Position numbers and translations under genes: made by a program. Shown in pieces: positions 31,384-43,600 of a DNA stretch of 64,000 bases. Every line of letters starts with the position of its first letter. Position 1 is the first letter of the stretch. The notes below the pieces were generated by a model. That model was not told the origin of the DNA. It was given only the letters and a program-made list of their open reading frames with translations, and did not search any database. This stretch comes from Crossaster papposus (taxonomy: Eukaryota > Echinodermata > Asteroidea > Velatida > Solasteridae). Location: NCBI GenBank assembly GCA_037893245.1, contig JBAIAA010000507.1:1364001-1428000 (forward strand), written 5' to 3'.

Positions 31384-31685
31384 TTAAATAACAAAAGCAA
31401 TCAAAACAATGTTAGCTATTACACCCATCAGCACGGACGCCGATGGAGCGGGCGGGGCGCGGGAGCCAATCTGCGGGGCAGGCTGCACCCCGGCGTCCGG
31501 GTTCACAGGCGCGACGCTAGCGCCCGGGGCGTCGGGGCTGTAGCCGCGATCGGCGGTGTCGCCCGTCGAGGATTCCACGTACAGCTCCGTGCCGTTACTG
31601 CGGGCGTAGATGGATGCGTAGAGCGTCACGGGGGCGGACGGGGGCGAGGCGCCGTCTACCGCACGCTTGGTACGACCGGCGGAGC
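31384..31685 (-). CDS. VWA gene exon 10: RTKR site, linker, GPI signal and stop
   Basis: Acceptor CCCTCTTTTCCAG opens 99 codons and a TAA. It begins SAGRTKRAVDG (possible furin site at 459-462) and continues with VTLYASIYARSNGTELYV, where NGT is a possible glycan site. A Pro/Ala/Asp-rich linker follows, then SASVLMGVIANIVLIAFVI at the very end. With no charged tail after the hydrophobic stretch, GPI anchoring is preferred over a transmembrane helix. Gly528 or Ser529 are plausible attachment residues. Confidence 0.92.
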
Positions 31686-34600
31686 CTGGAAAAGAGGGCA
31701 GGGGTTGATGCCTTCAAGTCATTAGAAGTCAATCAGATGTCACGAACACGGAAATCACTAGTCACTCGATCACAATCAATCGCAATTCACTCACAAGCAA
31801 GTCGAAAGTCAGTCGCAAGTCACTTGCAATTCAATCATAAGCAAGTCACCAGCAATTAGTCACAAGTCACTCGCAAGTCATAGGCACGATTTATTCACAA
31901 GGAGGAAGTCACAAGTCACTCCCAAGTCATTCACAATTCATTCACAAGCAAGTCACTCGCAAGTCACAAGTCACTCGCAAGACACAAGTCACTCGCAAGC
32001 CAAACACAACTCATTCACAAGCAAGTCACAAGTCAATCGCAAGTCAATTACAATTCATTCACAAGCAAGTCACAAGTCACAAGTCACTCGCAAGTCAATC
32101 ACAATTCATTCACAAGCCACTAGCAAGGAAATCACATGAAATCACAACGAAATCACAAGCAAATCACAAGCAAATCACAAGCAAATCACAAGTCATCAGA
32201 TCCCACAGGCATAATTTTAATGCACCCAGTTCCCGTTGTATGTTTTCCTATTTATAAAACCAAGGAAAACACCAAATGCTCTTACACTGTTCACTGTAAC
32301 AAAAAGCTCCATTGAGTCTGTATAAAGCTCTATATAAGGCCTATCGTATTTACTGTACATTTAGCATTGCACCATACTGCGTGCACTACTGAAATTATGA
32401 ACCTCTAGCAACATACCTCATTATGCAAAGGCAATCTTAAAGGGCACCTTTTTAAATTGTATTCAGTAACAATAGATTAGTTCATGCATGTGTACCATCC
32501 CTAGCAAGGAATTGCTTTCAAGATGGCTACAATAGACGGCCACTATAGACATAATGTATGTGATGACTCGCCACGACTTTATGGCATAGTGTTGTTCTTG
32601 CTTTCTAAATGCGCGGTTTTTTTTAAAGGCTGCGTCCGAATTGTACTCGGCTATGGATATGATTAGCATATGGGCTATGGCGAGTGGATGTAGCCGCTCC
32701 CATAGCCGTGTGGATAATTGGGACACGTCCATAGAGCTATATTAAATTAATATAGCTCTATGGACACGTCCTAACATAAAAACATAGGGTGTAGATAATG
32801 CAAACAGTCTCTTGGACCAGAGGCCAATTTCATAAAACATGTACGCACAAAAATGTGCTTAGCACAACAAGTCTTGCTTAGTAAAAACAGGTTATCTGCT
32901 AAACTCCACATGCTTTTCATTCAAAGCAAAAAAAAAAAAAAACACAAAACAAAACAGCTGAATAAAAATCCCCGAGACAGTTCAGCCATTCCTATTGGTC
33001 GAGAGCCCGACGCGTGGGCATGTTTAAACAGCCGATTAAACATGGCCCAGCCGGTCGCGTTTTTGGTGTCGCTTTAAATTTGGACTGAATTCTGGTCCAT
33101 GACCCCTTCATTGACGGGTCCGTATATTATAGCCCCAGTGTCATGTCACATGTCACGTCTATCTCCATAAGGGCACGTGCGAGAGGCACATACCATTCAA
33201 ATAGCTCGAGGGGTGTTCCTCAAAACACGAGGTAAAATTGTTAAACAAAATCTTTTAGAAATTGTACAATTTTGACCGAAAGTTTTGTTGACCCCACATT
33301 GTTAATGCCCTTGCCTTCGGCTAGGGCAATAACGCGTCAAGGCCCACGATCCGGTTTTAAACATACTTGGTTTCAAAACCGGCCGACCAATTTGTATTCC
33401 ATTAAATAAAATGTCATTTGACGTGTACTGATTCGGTCTTGTCAGCAGACCTCTAAAATAAAATGTACCAAGAAAAATATAAACAAAATCTACCTATTAG
33501 TGCGGGATCTATGAAGAGATCCACCCGTCCGTCCGTCTCCACTTTGTAGTCGTGCACGGCCTCGTTGGGGTTGGGTACCTCCGAAGATAGGTAGGCCGTC
33601 ACCAGTCCGGAAGCCGTCATGAATTTGAGCGTAGCGCCCTCAGTTGAATCAATCTTCGAAACCATAAAGATAATTGACCAATTAAAAATAATATCTGGTA
33701 CACTGACTTGTTCATGTAGCTTGGCACAGTTTGACTTTAAATTATCCAGACCAAATATACACTGTTGATATATTAGTTGGGTCATCTGGAACAATTCCGT
33801 GACCGTGGAGAGCAAAGGTTCGTTTCTAAGTGGATTTGTCTTCTATGAAGGTTATATAACAAATCTAGCGGGGGTGTCCCTCGCGAAAGTGTGGGCGGAA
33901 TCCGTGAGAGTCAAAAATCCAAAATGGCCGCTGTCGGCCATTTTGAAAAATATTATTTTGATCGGTTTAGCCTATTTTGCTGTTCAATATATGGTTTATA
34001 CGGTTTTGGGGGCCAAGGAACTCATATCTGATGATGATTTAATGATTTGACCTATTTTTGACCTTCATATTCAAGATGGCGGCAAAAAATGGCCGCCAAA
34101 ACTGGTGAAATCATACAAAATCAAAACTAATATCTAAAAAATATGATCAATTAGTAAAATAGCAATTGGGATTTTATTCCCTGGATGGTAGTAGCTAATT
34201 TTCAGTAGTTCAGTTATGTTTTCATATTAAAAACATCCCAAATGGCCGTCTAAAATGGCCTCGAAAATTAATAAAATAACAAAAAAACGCATATACCACC
34301 TCAAAAATGTGTCATATCGTTTTAAAAAATAACTTTGGATTTGACTCAATGGTTATTAGTAACTAATTTCTGGCAATTAGGTTTTATTACCATTAAAACA
34401 ATCCAAGATGGTGTCCAAAATGGCCACCAAATAGGTAAAATGAATATAACATATCAACAATTTGAACATTGGGTAAAATAATCTTTGGGATTTGGTTCCT
34501 TGGCCATCAGTAACTATAGAACTACAAAGATGGTGGCCAAAATGGCTGCAAAAATGGGTAAATAAAAACCTCAACAATTAGAATTTAGGTTACATCTTAC

Positions 34601-37600
34601 AAAGTGGCCAAGGAATTAAAGTTGATGGTTCATGGTTATCTTCTCTATGGAAGTACAATACATTTACCCCAGACAGAGTTGCACTTAGCAATGTTTGACT
34701 GAAGTAATAACAATCGCGATTAGAATTTGAAGAAAAGTTTCCGAATGAGAAGAAACAGGTGAAATCCTTTAATATTATCTTTTTGCTCATTCCGTTCTAT
34801 TTGTATTGCTCTATTCCAACACTATTAGGTAACTTATACACTTAGAAACACTTTAACAGAACCTTAATATTAGTATGGGGATGGTCAGACAAGAAACCGA
34901 AGCTTGTACTATATACTAGGTCTGCCCCCAATCACAAAAATACATTTAATTATACAATTCATGATTATCCTTGGATGATTTCGGTTTTTACACCTAATGT
35001 ACTTCTACTTTCTTCAAGAAACAGTGCATTTTCCCGTTTTATGGCGTACAAGTGGCGATCGAGTATGGTACTCATCTCTATTTGAAAAGTCCTAATAAGT
35101 GAACGAGCAAACTGTGTGACACCCCAAGATATAAATACAAAAATGACCAGCCAAACCGATTTCCAATTACGTCTATTAGAGCGTGTACAAAATATTAAAA
35201 AGAAAATTGTTGTTGTCAATGTAAATTGTGATTAAGAGCAAATTATTATTATATTGTGGAATTAAGTTATTATTAACACATTAAAAGTTAAGGATGTGAT
35301 TTATTAATATTTATTAGGTCATGAATTCATTAAATTAATGTATTCATATGTATTGTTTTGTTATTATTATCTACCTGGTTAATCATGAATTGTATAATTA
35401 AATGTATTTTTGTGATTGGGGGCAGACCTAGTATATAGTACAAGCTTCGGTTTCTTGTCTGACCATCCCCATACTAATATTAAGGTTCTGTTAAAGTGTT
35501 TCTAAGTGTATAAGTTACCTAATAGTGTTGGAATAGAGCAATACAAATATAACGGAATGAGCAAAAAGATAATATTAAAGGATTTCACCTGTTTCTTCTC
35601 ATTCGGAAATTGTTCTTCAAATTCTAATCGCGATTGTTATTACTTCAGTCAAACATTGCTAATTGCAACTCTGTCTGGGGTAAATGTATTGTACTTCCAT
35701 AGAGAAGATAACCATGAGCCATCAACTTTAATTCCTTGGCCACTTTGTAAGATGTACATGTAACCTAAATTATAATTGTTGAGGTTTTTATTTACCCATT
35801 TTTGCAGCCATTTTGGCCACCATCTTTGTAGTTCTATAGTTATACCCCAGTCACAATTAAAGCGGAGCCCGGGCGGCGTGTGCGATTTCTAGGCATCGGC
35901 CGGCGTGTAGAGGTCGGCGAAAGATCGTGCGATATGGCGGTCACAGTCACAATTAAAAGTGCCCCGTACGCTGCCATGACGGGGCCCGGGGGGTCGCCAA
36001 CCGGCGATCGGCCGACTTTCTTGGAAATGGGGTCGAATTATTGGCCCGTTTATCGGCCGGTGTCCGGCAGGCACTCGTCCGGTGCCCTGCTTATGTCCTT
36101 GCGATACCCCTGCGGTATCCGGCAGGGTGCCAACCAATTCGTACAAGTCGTACGGCGGCCGGACGGGCATCTGTAGTGTGCCTGTCGAGTGGCCAGCGAT
36201 CAACGGCCGGCGGCAGAAGCTCTCATCTGACCTTCTTAATGGCCCTGTCACACTAGAACGTTTCAGGCCAACGCGTGAGTAGCGCGTTAAAAAAATGCTG
36301 GCAAACGCTGAACTTCCACAGAAAAAGTCAAGTGGAACCGTGATTTCAGCGTGTCCATAACGCGTTAATAACGGGTTCATAGCGTTCGCCAGCGCGTGAA
36401 TAACGCGTTAGTAACGCGCTCGACGACTGATGAACGACTGCCCAGCGCGTGAGTAGCGCGGTCCAACGCGCGCCAGCGTACGGCAACGAACACATGATTA
36501 GTTGTACAAAAAGATGACGCGCTACTACAGTAATGGCCCTGTCACACCAGAACGTTTTAGGCCAACGTGTTGAAATTTCGGCAACACGCGGGTAAACGCT
36601 GACCAACGCTGAAATCACGGTTCCACTTGACTTTTTCTGTGAAAGTTCAGCAATTGCCAGCGTATCAACTATTTTTAACGCGCTACTCATGCATTGGCCT
36701 AAAACGTCCTGGTGTGGCAGGGCCATAACCAGCGTGTCGCAAGCGTACGCCGGCGTACGCCAGCGTGTGAATAGCGGGTTGATAACGATCGTCTAGCGTG
36801 TTCGACGCGTGAGTAACGAATCTAAAACGCGCCGCCAGCGTGTGCAGTCACACGCTGGCAAACGCTGGAAATTGTAGCTATTTTGAAAAAAAAATTTCCT
36901 CAGCGTATGACAGCGTGTCCCAGCGTGTGAGTAACGCGCTCATCGTGTTGCTAACGCTGGCCTAGCGTTGGTTAGCGTTTTCCAGCGTGTTGCCAAAATT
37001 ACAACACGCTACTCACGCGTTGGCCTAAAATGTTCTGGTGTGACAGGGCCATTAAATAAGAAAATGCCGTTGATACCTCCACAACGCTTGCGGGCACCTG
37101 CACAGCGCGTGTAGGTCGCCCGGTTGAGGGAGAGGTTGGCGTTTGCACGCTATACCGCTACAACCTGGTTCTTGTTGCATTGGTGGCTAAAGAAGAGATG
37201 TAGTACTTGCACTATGAAACTTGTGTGATAAACTGTGTGTAGATGTAGATGAGCCGCTTTTTTTACCCTGCGAGCCCCGGCCGATGCATGACCGATTTCA
37301 GGCTGGGCGCCGGCAGGGCGCCGTCTGGCCCCCGGCCGATTTCCGGCCAGGCACCGCCAAGTCGGCCGGACGCCTGGCGGGACCCGGCCGGCGTGTGGGC
37401 GGCGCCTGGCCGATATATTGATTGTCTGGGTTGTCCAAAATTTGGCTCGGCGCCCGCCCGACGTGTGCGATGCCCTGCCGGACATCGGCTAGGCATCGAC
37501 CGATTTATTGGCGATCAGTTTGCGATGCGAAACGCCGCACCAGGTTTTAAGTCCGAGTTAAAAGTAACTCGATGCCCGCCCGATGCCAAAAAATTACCCG

Positions 37601-40600
37601 CAGCCGCAAGGAGTCCCGTGGGGCCCCGGCCGAAAATGCCTAGAAATCCGCCGCAAACTAATCGCAAACCCATCGCAAGCCAATTGTGACTGGGGTATTA
37701 CTGATGGCCAAAGAACCAAATCCCAAAGATTATTTTACCCAATGTTCAAATTGTTGATACGTTATATTCATTTTACCTATTTGGTGGCCATTTTGGACAC
37801 CATCTTGGATTGTTTTAATGGTAATAAAACCTAATTGCCAGAAATTAGTTACTAATAACCATTGAGTCAAATCCAAAGGTATTTTTTAAAACGGTATGAC
37901 ACATTTTTGAGGTGGTATATGCGGTTTTTTGTTATTTTATTAATTTTCGAGGCCATTTTAGACGGCCATGCGGTTTTCTGTTATTTTATTAATTTTGGAG
38001 GCCATTTTAGACGGCCATTTGGGATGTTTTTAATATGAAAACATAACTGAACTACTGAAAATTAGCTACTACCATCCAGGGAATGAAATCCCAATTGCTA
38101 TTTTACTAATTGATCATATTTTTTAGATATTAGTTTTGATTTTGTATGATTTCACCATTTTTGGCGGCCATTTTTTGCCGCCATCTTGAATATGAAGGTC
38201 AAAAATAGGTCAAATCATTAAATCATCATCAGATATGAGTTCCTTGACCCCAAAAACCTTATAAACCATATATTGAACAGCAAAATAGGCTAAACCGATC
38301 AAAATAATATTTTTCAAAATGGTCGACAGCGGCCATTTTGGATTTTTGACTCTCACGGATTCCGCCCACACTTTCGCGAGGGACACCCCCGCTAGATTTG
38401 TTATATAACCTTCATAGAAGACAAATCCACTTAGAAACGAACCTTTGCTCTCCACGGTCACGGAATTGTTCCAGATGACCCAACTATATCACGTGATTCG
38501 GGGCAAGCTCTTGCATAGTTACGTTAGAGACGCTCAGCACCAATACATTGTTCATAATGGTTGAGAATGGTACAAGGACACCAGGCCATTCCAGAGCCGG
38601 GGGTTGCTAGCGTAAGGCTTGCCCCGAATCACGTGATATAGCAACAGTGCCTTTGGTCTGGAGAATTTAAATGTAAACTGTGCCAAGCTGAGTGAACAAG
38701 TCAGTGTACCACTCAGATATTATTCAAATTCCACACGCAAATGGTCAATTGAGTTACCCAATTATATCGAAGTGGCGTTTTTAAGCATGGTGTTAATGAT
38801 AGGATACACCATTTGCAGACATCGACAAATTTTTACTACCGAATCATTAAGAAATATCTTACTGATTTGAAAGGTAATAATGATTCTAGGCATCCTGCAA
38901 AATGATTGCCCTTTGTATCCTGTCATTGTTCTGAAACTATATATAAAGATGAATATAAGATTATAAAATGTTTGCCGGACGGAGATCGCGAAAAAATAAC
39001 ATAAATACAAAAACGAACGCCATTTATCTTGTTATTTGTCCTCTTATTTTCGGTATCCATGATTGTACAACTTCGGACAGGTCAGTTAAACGATATTTAC
39101 TATAAAATGCAACTTCCCAAATTCACCCATTCCTGATAATTCAAGCAAATAGACCAACCAATGGTGTATAATTATTATCTTTAAGGTGAAGTGTGTTCAT
39201 TGCAAACTGGTTTTCTTTTGGTCAGTCACATGACAGTCACGGGATGATCAGTCACGTGATGGTCTGACGCACGATGACAAAACGGCAGCCGTCCATTTAG
39301 ATAATAATGTGACTTAGTTCGTGAATCTGATTAGTAATTAGCATAAACATTTAGTCCTGTGAAATGGTGAAAATCTGAGCGATGCCCGCAATAATAATAA
39401 TAATAACCGGCATATCTGAATGAGGTCTACACTATGAGATTTCAGACTTTATTTCCCTTTAAAAAAAATCGGTAAAACAATTTTTAAAAAGAGAAAAAAA
39501 GAAACGAATTCGAAGCTAAAGACATTTCAAACTTTATTTCCCCTTAAAATAAATTCACCAAAGCCGCAAATTAGAAAGACAAAAAAATCGGTAAACAAAA
39601 ACAGGAACTTCGAGGATTCGTCCCCACAACCTCCATTCTCTATACGCACATGATATGTATCGACTGACGCGACTGAGTTATCAGAATGATAACGAGAATT
39701 TTAGACGAGAATTTTAGACGAGAATTCATTGCACGTACCAATAATATAAGTCGTACGTACGACATACAAGTCGTACGTACGACATATAAGTCGTATACGT
39801 ACGGAATATAAGCCGTAGGTATATACGGCATAATAAGTCGTACGAACGAGCTAAAGTAAGAGATACTATAATTATTTTCACCATGTCCCCAATACAGCTT
39901 TGTACTCTTGCCTTTCGGTGACATCGGATCCAGTAAAACAGAAATAAATCCGGTCGCCCGTTCTAAGGTCAGATCGGTGCCATTTTGGAAAGGCACAGCA
40001 CTTCTTCGATCTATATATCCGATGGCCTGATGACCCGGTAAAACCTGAAAGGTGGGCGGCGGGCCTTAGACCCCAACGCGCGCTTCGATAAACCATTTTA
40101 CGGAATCCTATATCCCAAGGGTCGTGTTTTGCATTTCAAAACCCTTCAAAAACCGTTTGAGTGGTAAAATCATCAGGGCAAGAAGTTGAACACCCTGTCA
40201 CGTTCCTCTACAAACGGCACGCGTAATTGTTTATGAGCAGTATCATAACTGGGCATATAATATGCAGACCACACTAAGTGAAAGACAATCGGTTCTCGAA
40301 GCCTTGGATTTCAAAATTTAACTCGCCCCGACAATAAACTTGGAAACCAAATTAGTCAATGAAAAGTTAGCATGGCAGAATTCGCAGCGCAGATCTTAAG
40401 GTCTAAGGACGATGTGCCCTCTGTTTATATTTGTATTCAAATGTGCCCGGCGGTATGCGCACGCATCGTGATTTTGCATAACATTTGGTTAAGGATGACA
40501 CTCGCAGGTCAGGCGATCTGACCTGCATGCGACGTCACTCCTTAACCACATGTTATGCTAAGCATAATGCGTGCGTATATACCTAGTCTTTCTTTGCCAA

Positions 40601-43600
40601 AGAACAATGCATTCGACCCTGACACGAACAGCTCCCTCGATCACCGCGTGGTCTTCGCAAATTGCTTAATTAAAAGGGGCGGGACCTTTTCATGCAAATT
40701 CGACTGTTCGAATTTAGGCATAGCATCTTCACGCAGTCAACTACCATTCAACGGTCGCGCTGGCCTGCGTTGCATATCTAATTAGCGCTGCTTCACAGGG
40801 GAATGTCGTGCGTGCGCGTAGTACGTGTTGATGATCGCAGTTCTACGATCGCTGATCGGCTCCCTATAGGAAAGCCTGCGGAGAAATAATGCAACAGTTA
40901 AACCACTAGAAGCAATTTGCAAAGACTTACGTATGCGTGAGCGAGGGAGCTGGTCTGTAATCGTGTCATTAGCCGGCGCACTGTGTGAAAAGTATACGCG
41001 ACGTACAATGATCGATCTATCACAATAGTCTCTGATAAAGACTAGCGCATACCGCGCACAGAGCACAGTTAAATACGCATGTAAACAGAGGCCCATCGTC
41101 TAAAACTAAGCTGCCGTAAAAAGGTCGACAGAAGCCGTTTTGTTTGAAATACTTGCTCAGTCCAACAAGAATCTACATTATTTACAATGAACTGAAGATG
41201 AAAGGTTGGAGTTTTGACCCATGTATTTAAGAACAACAGAATGAGATTCTTTCTAGTGGATGTGGTGTCTCCGAATAGACACAGACGGGTTCATTTTAAA
41301 ACAGAGCTCAATAAAAAATAACGCCATACTGATTGGCATCGTATACGTTTAGTAAGTGGAACCCACTGTTTGTTTCATCCTATAGATATATACCATAAAA
41401 CTAACCCGTAAATATTTCTTTTCAAAAGGTGGTAGCGATTCTGAGATATTGCCGAAAATCTGGAGCGGTTTTGTCCACCCAGGAAGAATAATCTGCATTG
41501 GAATACACAATCTGAGAAACGTCACTGCAGTAACGCTTCTCAGATTCAAATTTTTGGGGGATAACAAGTTTCTTTTAAACGATATTTTAAAAAGTTATCT
41601 TTTTCCATAACCGCAGTACTTCGAAGTGAAAAGTTTCTAAAAATGCATTATACTATCTAAAGCTGCTTTACTTCTTACCAAGTAAGTTGTTATTGCCATT
41701 TATTTTTGGAGTAATTACCAAACGTATACGACCCCTTTAATAAATATAATAATATATTGTACCTCATAGGAGACGAAGCGGGCTTCCCCTTCCTCTAAGT
41801 CCGCCACAATCGGTTGACCAACGGCAACAGGGGTCGTTTCTGTTATTCATCACCGAAACAACATTGACAAATCAGTTTAAAAGAAGCGCAACTTTGCTCT
41901 ATCAAGCATGATTGCTACTCATATTTTACTCGACGCAAATATATTTGTGATGTGAAAATCAGACTCGAGAGGAAATCGGACCCCTTTTTCCCCTACACCC
42001 TTTTAAAGCGGTGGTCACATCTTACGGTCATGAACGTAGTTGAACGTAGTATGGTGTGACCGTAGTTGACCGTAATAGACCCCAGTAGTCGTAGTTAAAC
42101 GTAGTTAAACGTAGTGGACCGTGGTTCTGAACGTACTTTGACCTTCGGAAAGCCATGATTGGGCCTTGTTAGCCCAACAGTTTTCAACATGTTGAAAATA
42201 TTTCTACGGTCACTTTCTCTAGTAACTTGGGACCTTCATTAACCAGTTCGCGCTGGAGGACACGCACATGTTTTTCTGAGATTCAAAACGGATGACGCAT
42301 AAACACGTCACGAGCAATGTCCGGAAATGTCTGTCAACAGCAAGCAAGACCGGAAATGCGTGGGTGTGCTTCCCGATACCATCGGCCTGAACCCGCCTCG
42401 GACCGAGTTTCGTTAACAAATATATAATCCCGCGCCTGGGCTCGGTGAATAGGCCTATTACAATAATCCCGGCGCGAACTGGTTAACACATACACCGAAA
42501 ATGCTGCTCTCACACTGTGGCGAATATTCTTGTGATTATGAATATTTGAATTTCGCGGTGAATTCGCCCAAAAATTGCGATTTGATAGTGAATATTTTCA
42601 TCTCGGTCACCCGTCGGTCGTCCTTGGTCGTCCCTCGACCTCTCCTTAAATATCTCTCGAATATATTACGAATGCTTACCAACGCTTGCCAATGCTTTCC
42701 AATGCCTTAGGGGGAGTTTTCGCGATGCGAAATCGCAAAAGTTGAACACATTTCAACTTGGGCGAATGTTCGCAGCAAATGTTTTGTGACGTCAAATTCG
42801 TATCGCATTCGCTTTCGCGTTAAGTATATGAACCGGCCTTTACGAATAGTTGCCAATGCTTACGCATGCTTTACCAACGTTACCAATGGCTTACCAATGC
42901 TTACGGAAATAGACGGCGAATGACCATCTTCACAACATTTGCTGAAATGTAGGAAGCGCTTCCTAAATTGACCGATCTTCGTATGGAGGTGGAGAATGAC
43001 TTGTGAACGTTCCGAATTTGTTACCAACGCTTACGAAGACACGCCGAATGTTGCGAAGTTCGAGCGAATGTCAAATATTTCCATTCGTAAGCACATTCGC
43101 TAGCATATTCGCCACAGTGTGAGAGCAGCATTACTGAGTCTTTTTTTGTTTGCCACCCACCTTTACATGCCCTGGTCCCGATGATGTTCCTGAGGTAGCC
43201 GATGGACGCATAGTTAAGCACGTGCAGGACGTGTGAGGCTACGGGTCGGGTAGCAATTACAGAGAGCTCGCTCTCGTCTGAATCGCCCACGCCGATACAG
43301 TACATGATGATGCCTTCACGTTGGGCCAACTGCAGCACAACAATCGGGCCAAAATGTACGGGAATACGTAAATATAATACTTAAAATAGAACTTCACTTT
43401 TCCAGGCAAATAATTTGTACACATATTACAGGCTTAAAACTAAATTCATAAATACCTGGGACAGTTTAGGCATTCCTATTGGTCGAGAGCCCGTCACGTG
43501 GCCGGTATTAAACGGACGATAAAGACATGGCTGGAAGTGTTTAAAACCAGCTGGCAATAAAACACTGTCAAGCGATGTCGCATTATACCCGTCCCCAGGG

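Larger units (their letters stand above)
35843..37697. mobile_element. Harbinger-type non-autonomous element inside the right foldback arm
   Basis: Perfect inverted ends TACCCCAGTCACAATT and AATTGTGACTGGGGTA are flanked by TTA (35840-35842 and 37698-37700). The left foldback arm shows the empty site, CTATAGTTACTGATGG read as complement, confirming the duplication. The body is GC-rich (CCGGCCGATTTCCGGCC types) unlike its surroundings. No transposase frame was recognised. Confidence 0.9.
33672..38755. mobile_element. Large foldback (inverted repeat) with nested insertions
   Basis: The left arm is 33672-34967 and the right arm is 35380-38755, around a 410-bp spacer. After removing two insertions (35843-37697 and about 38485-38640) and one internal duplication near 37920-38005, the right arm is about as long as the left (1.3 kb). 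Arms carry repeated AAAATGGCCGCC/GGCGGCCATTTT blocks. Open frames in the arms come in mirrored pairs and look non-coding. It could be a foldback transposon or a segmental inverted duplication. The spacer (34968-35379) holds an 84-codon minus frame of unknown meaning. Confidence 0.85.

Noticed and set aside
35880-37689. Several 100-160-codon frames in the GC-rich Harbinger-type element
   Set aside because: High GC removes stops in all phases. No transposase or Myb-like motif was recognisable.
33799-38461. Paired 83-codon frames in the foldback arms as transposon genes
   Set aside because: They are mirror copies within non-coding arms that contain repeated GGCGGCCATTTT blocks; there is no codon bias or family match.
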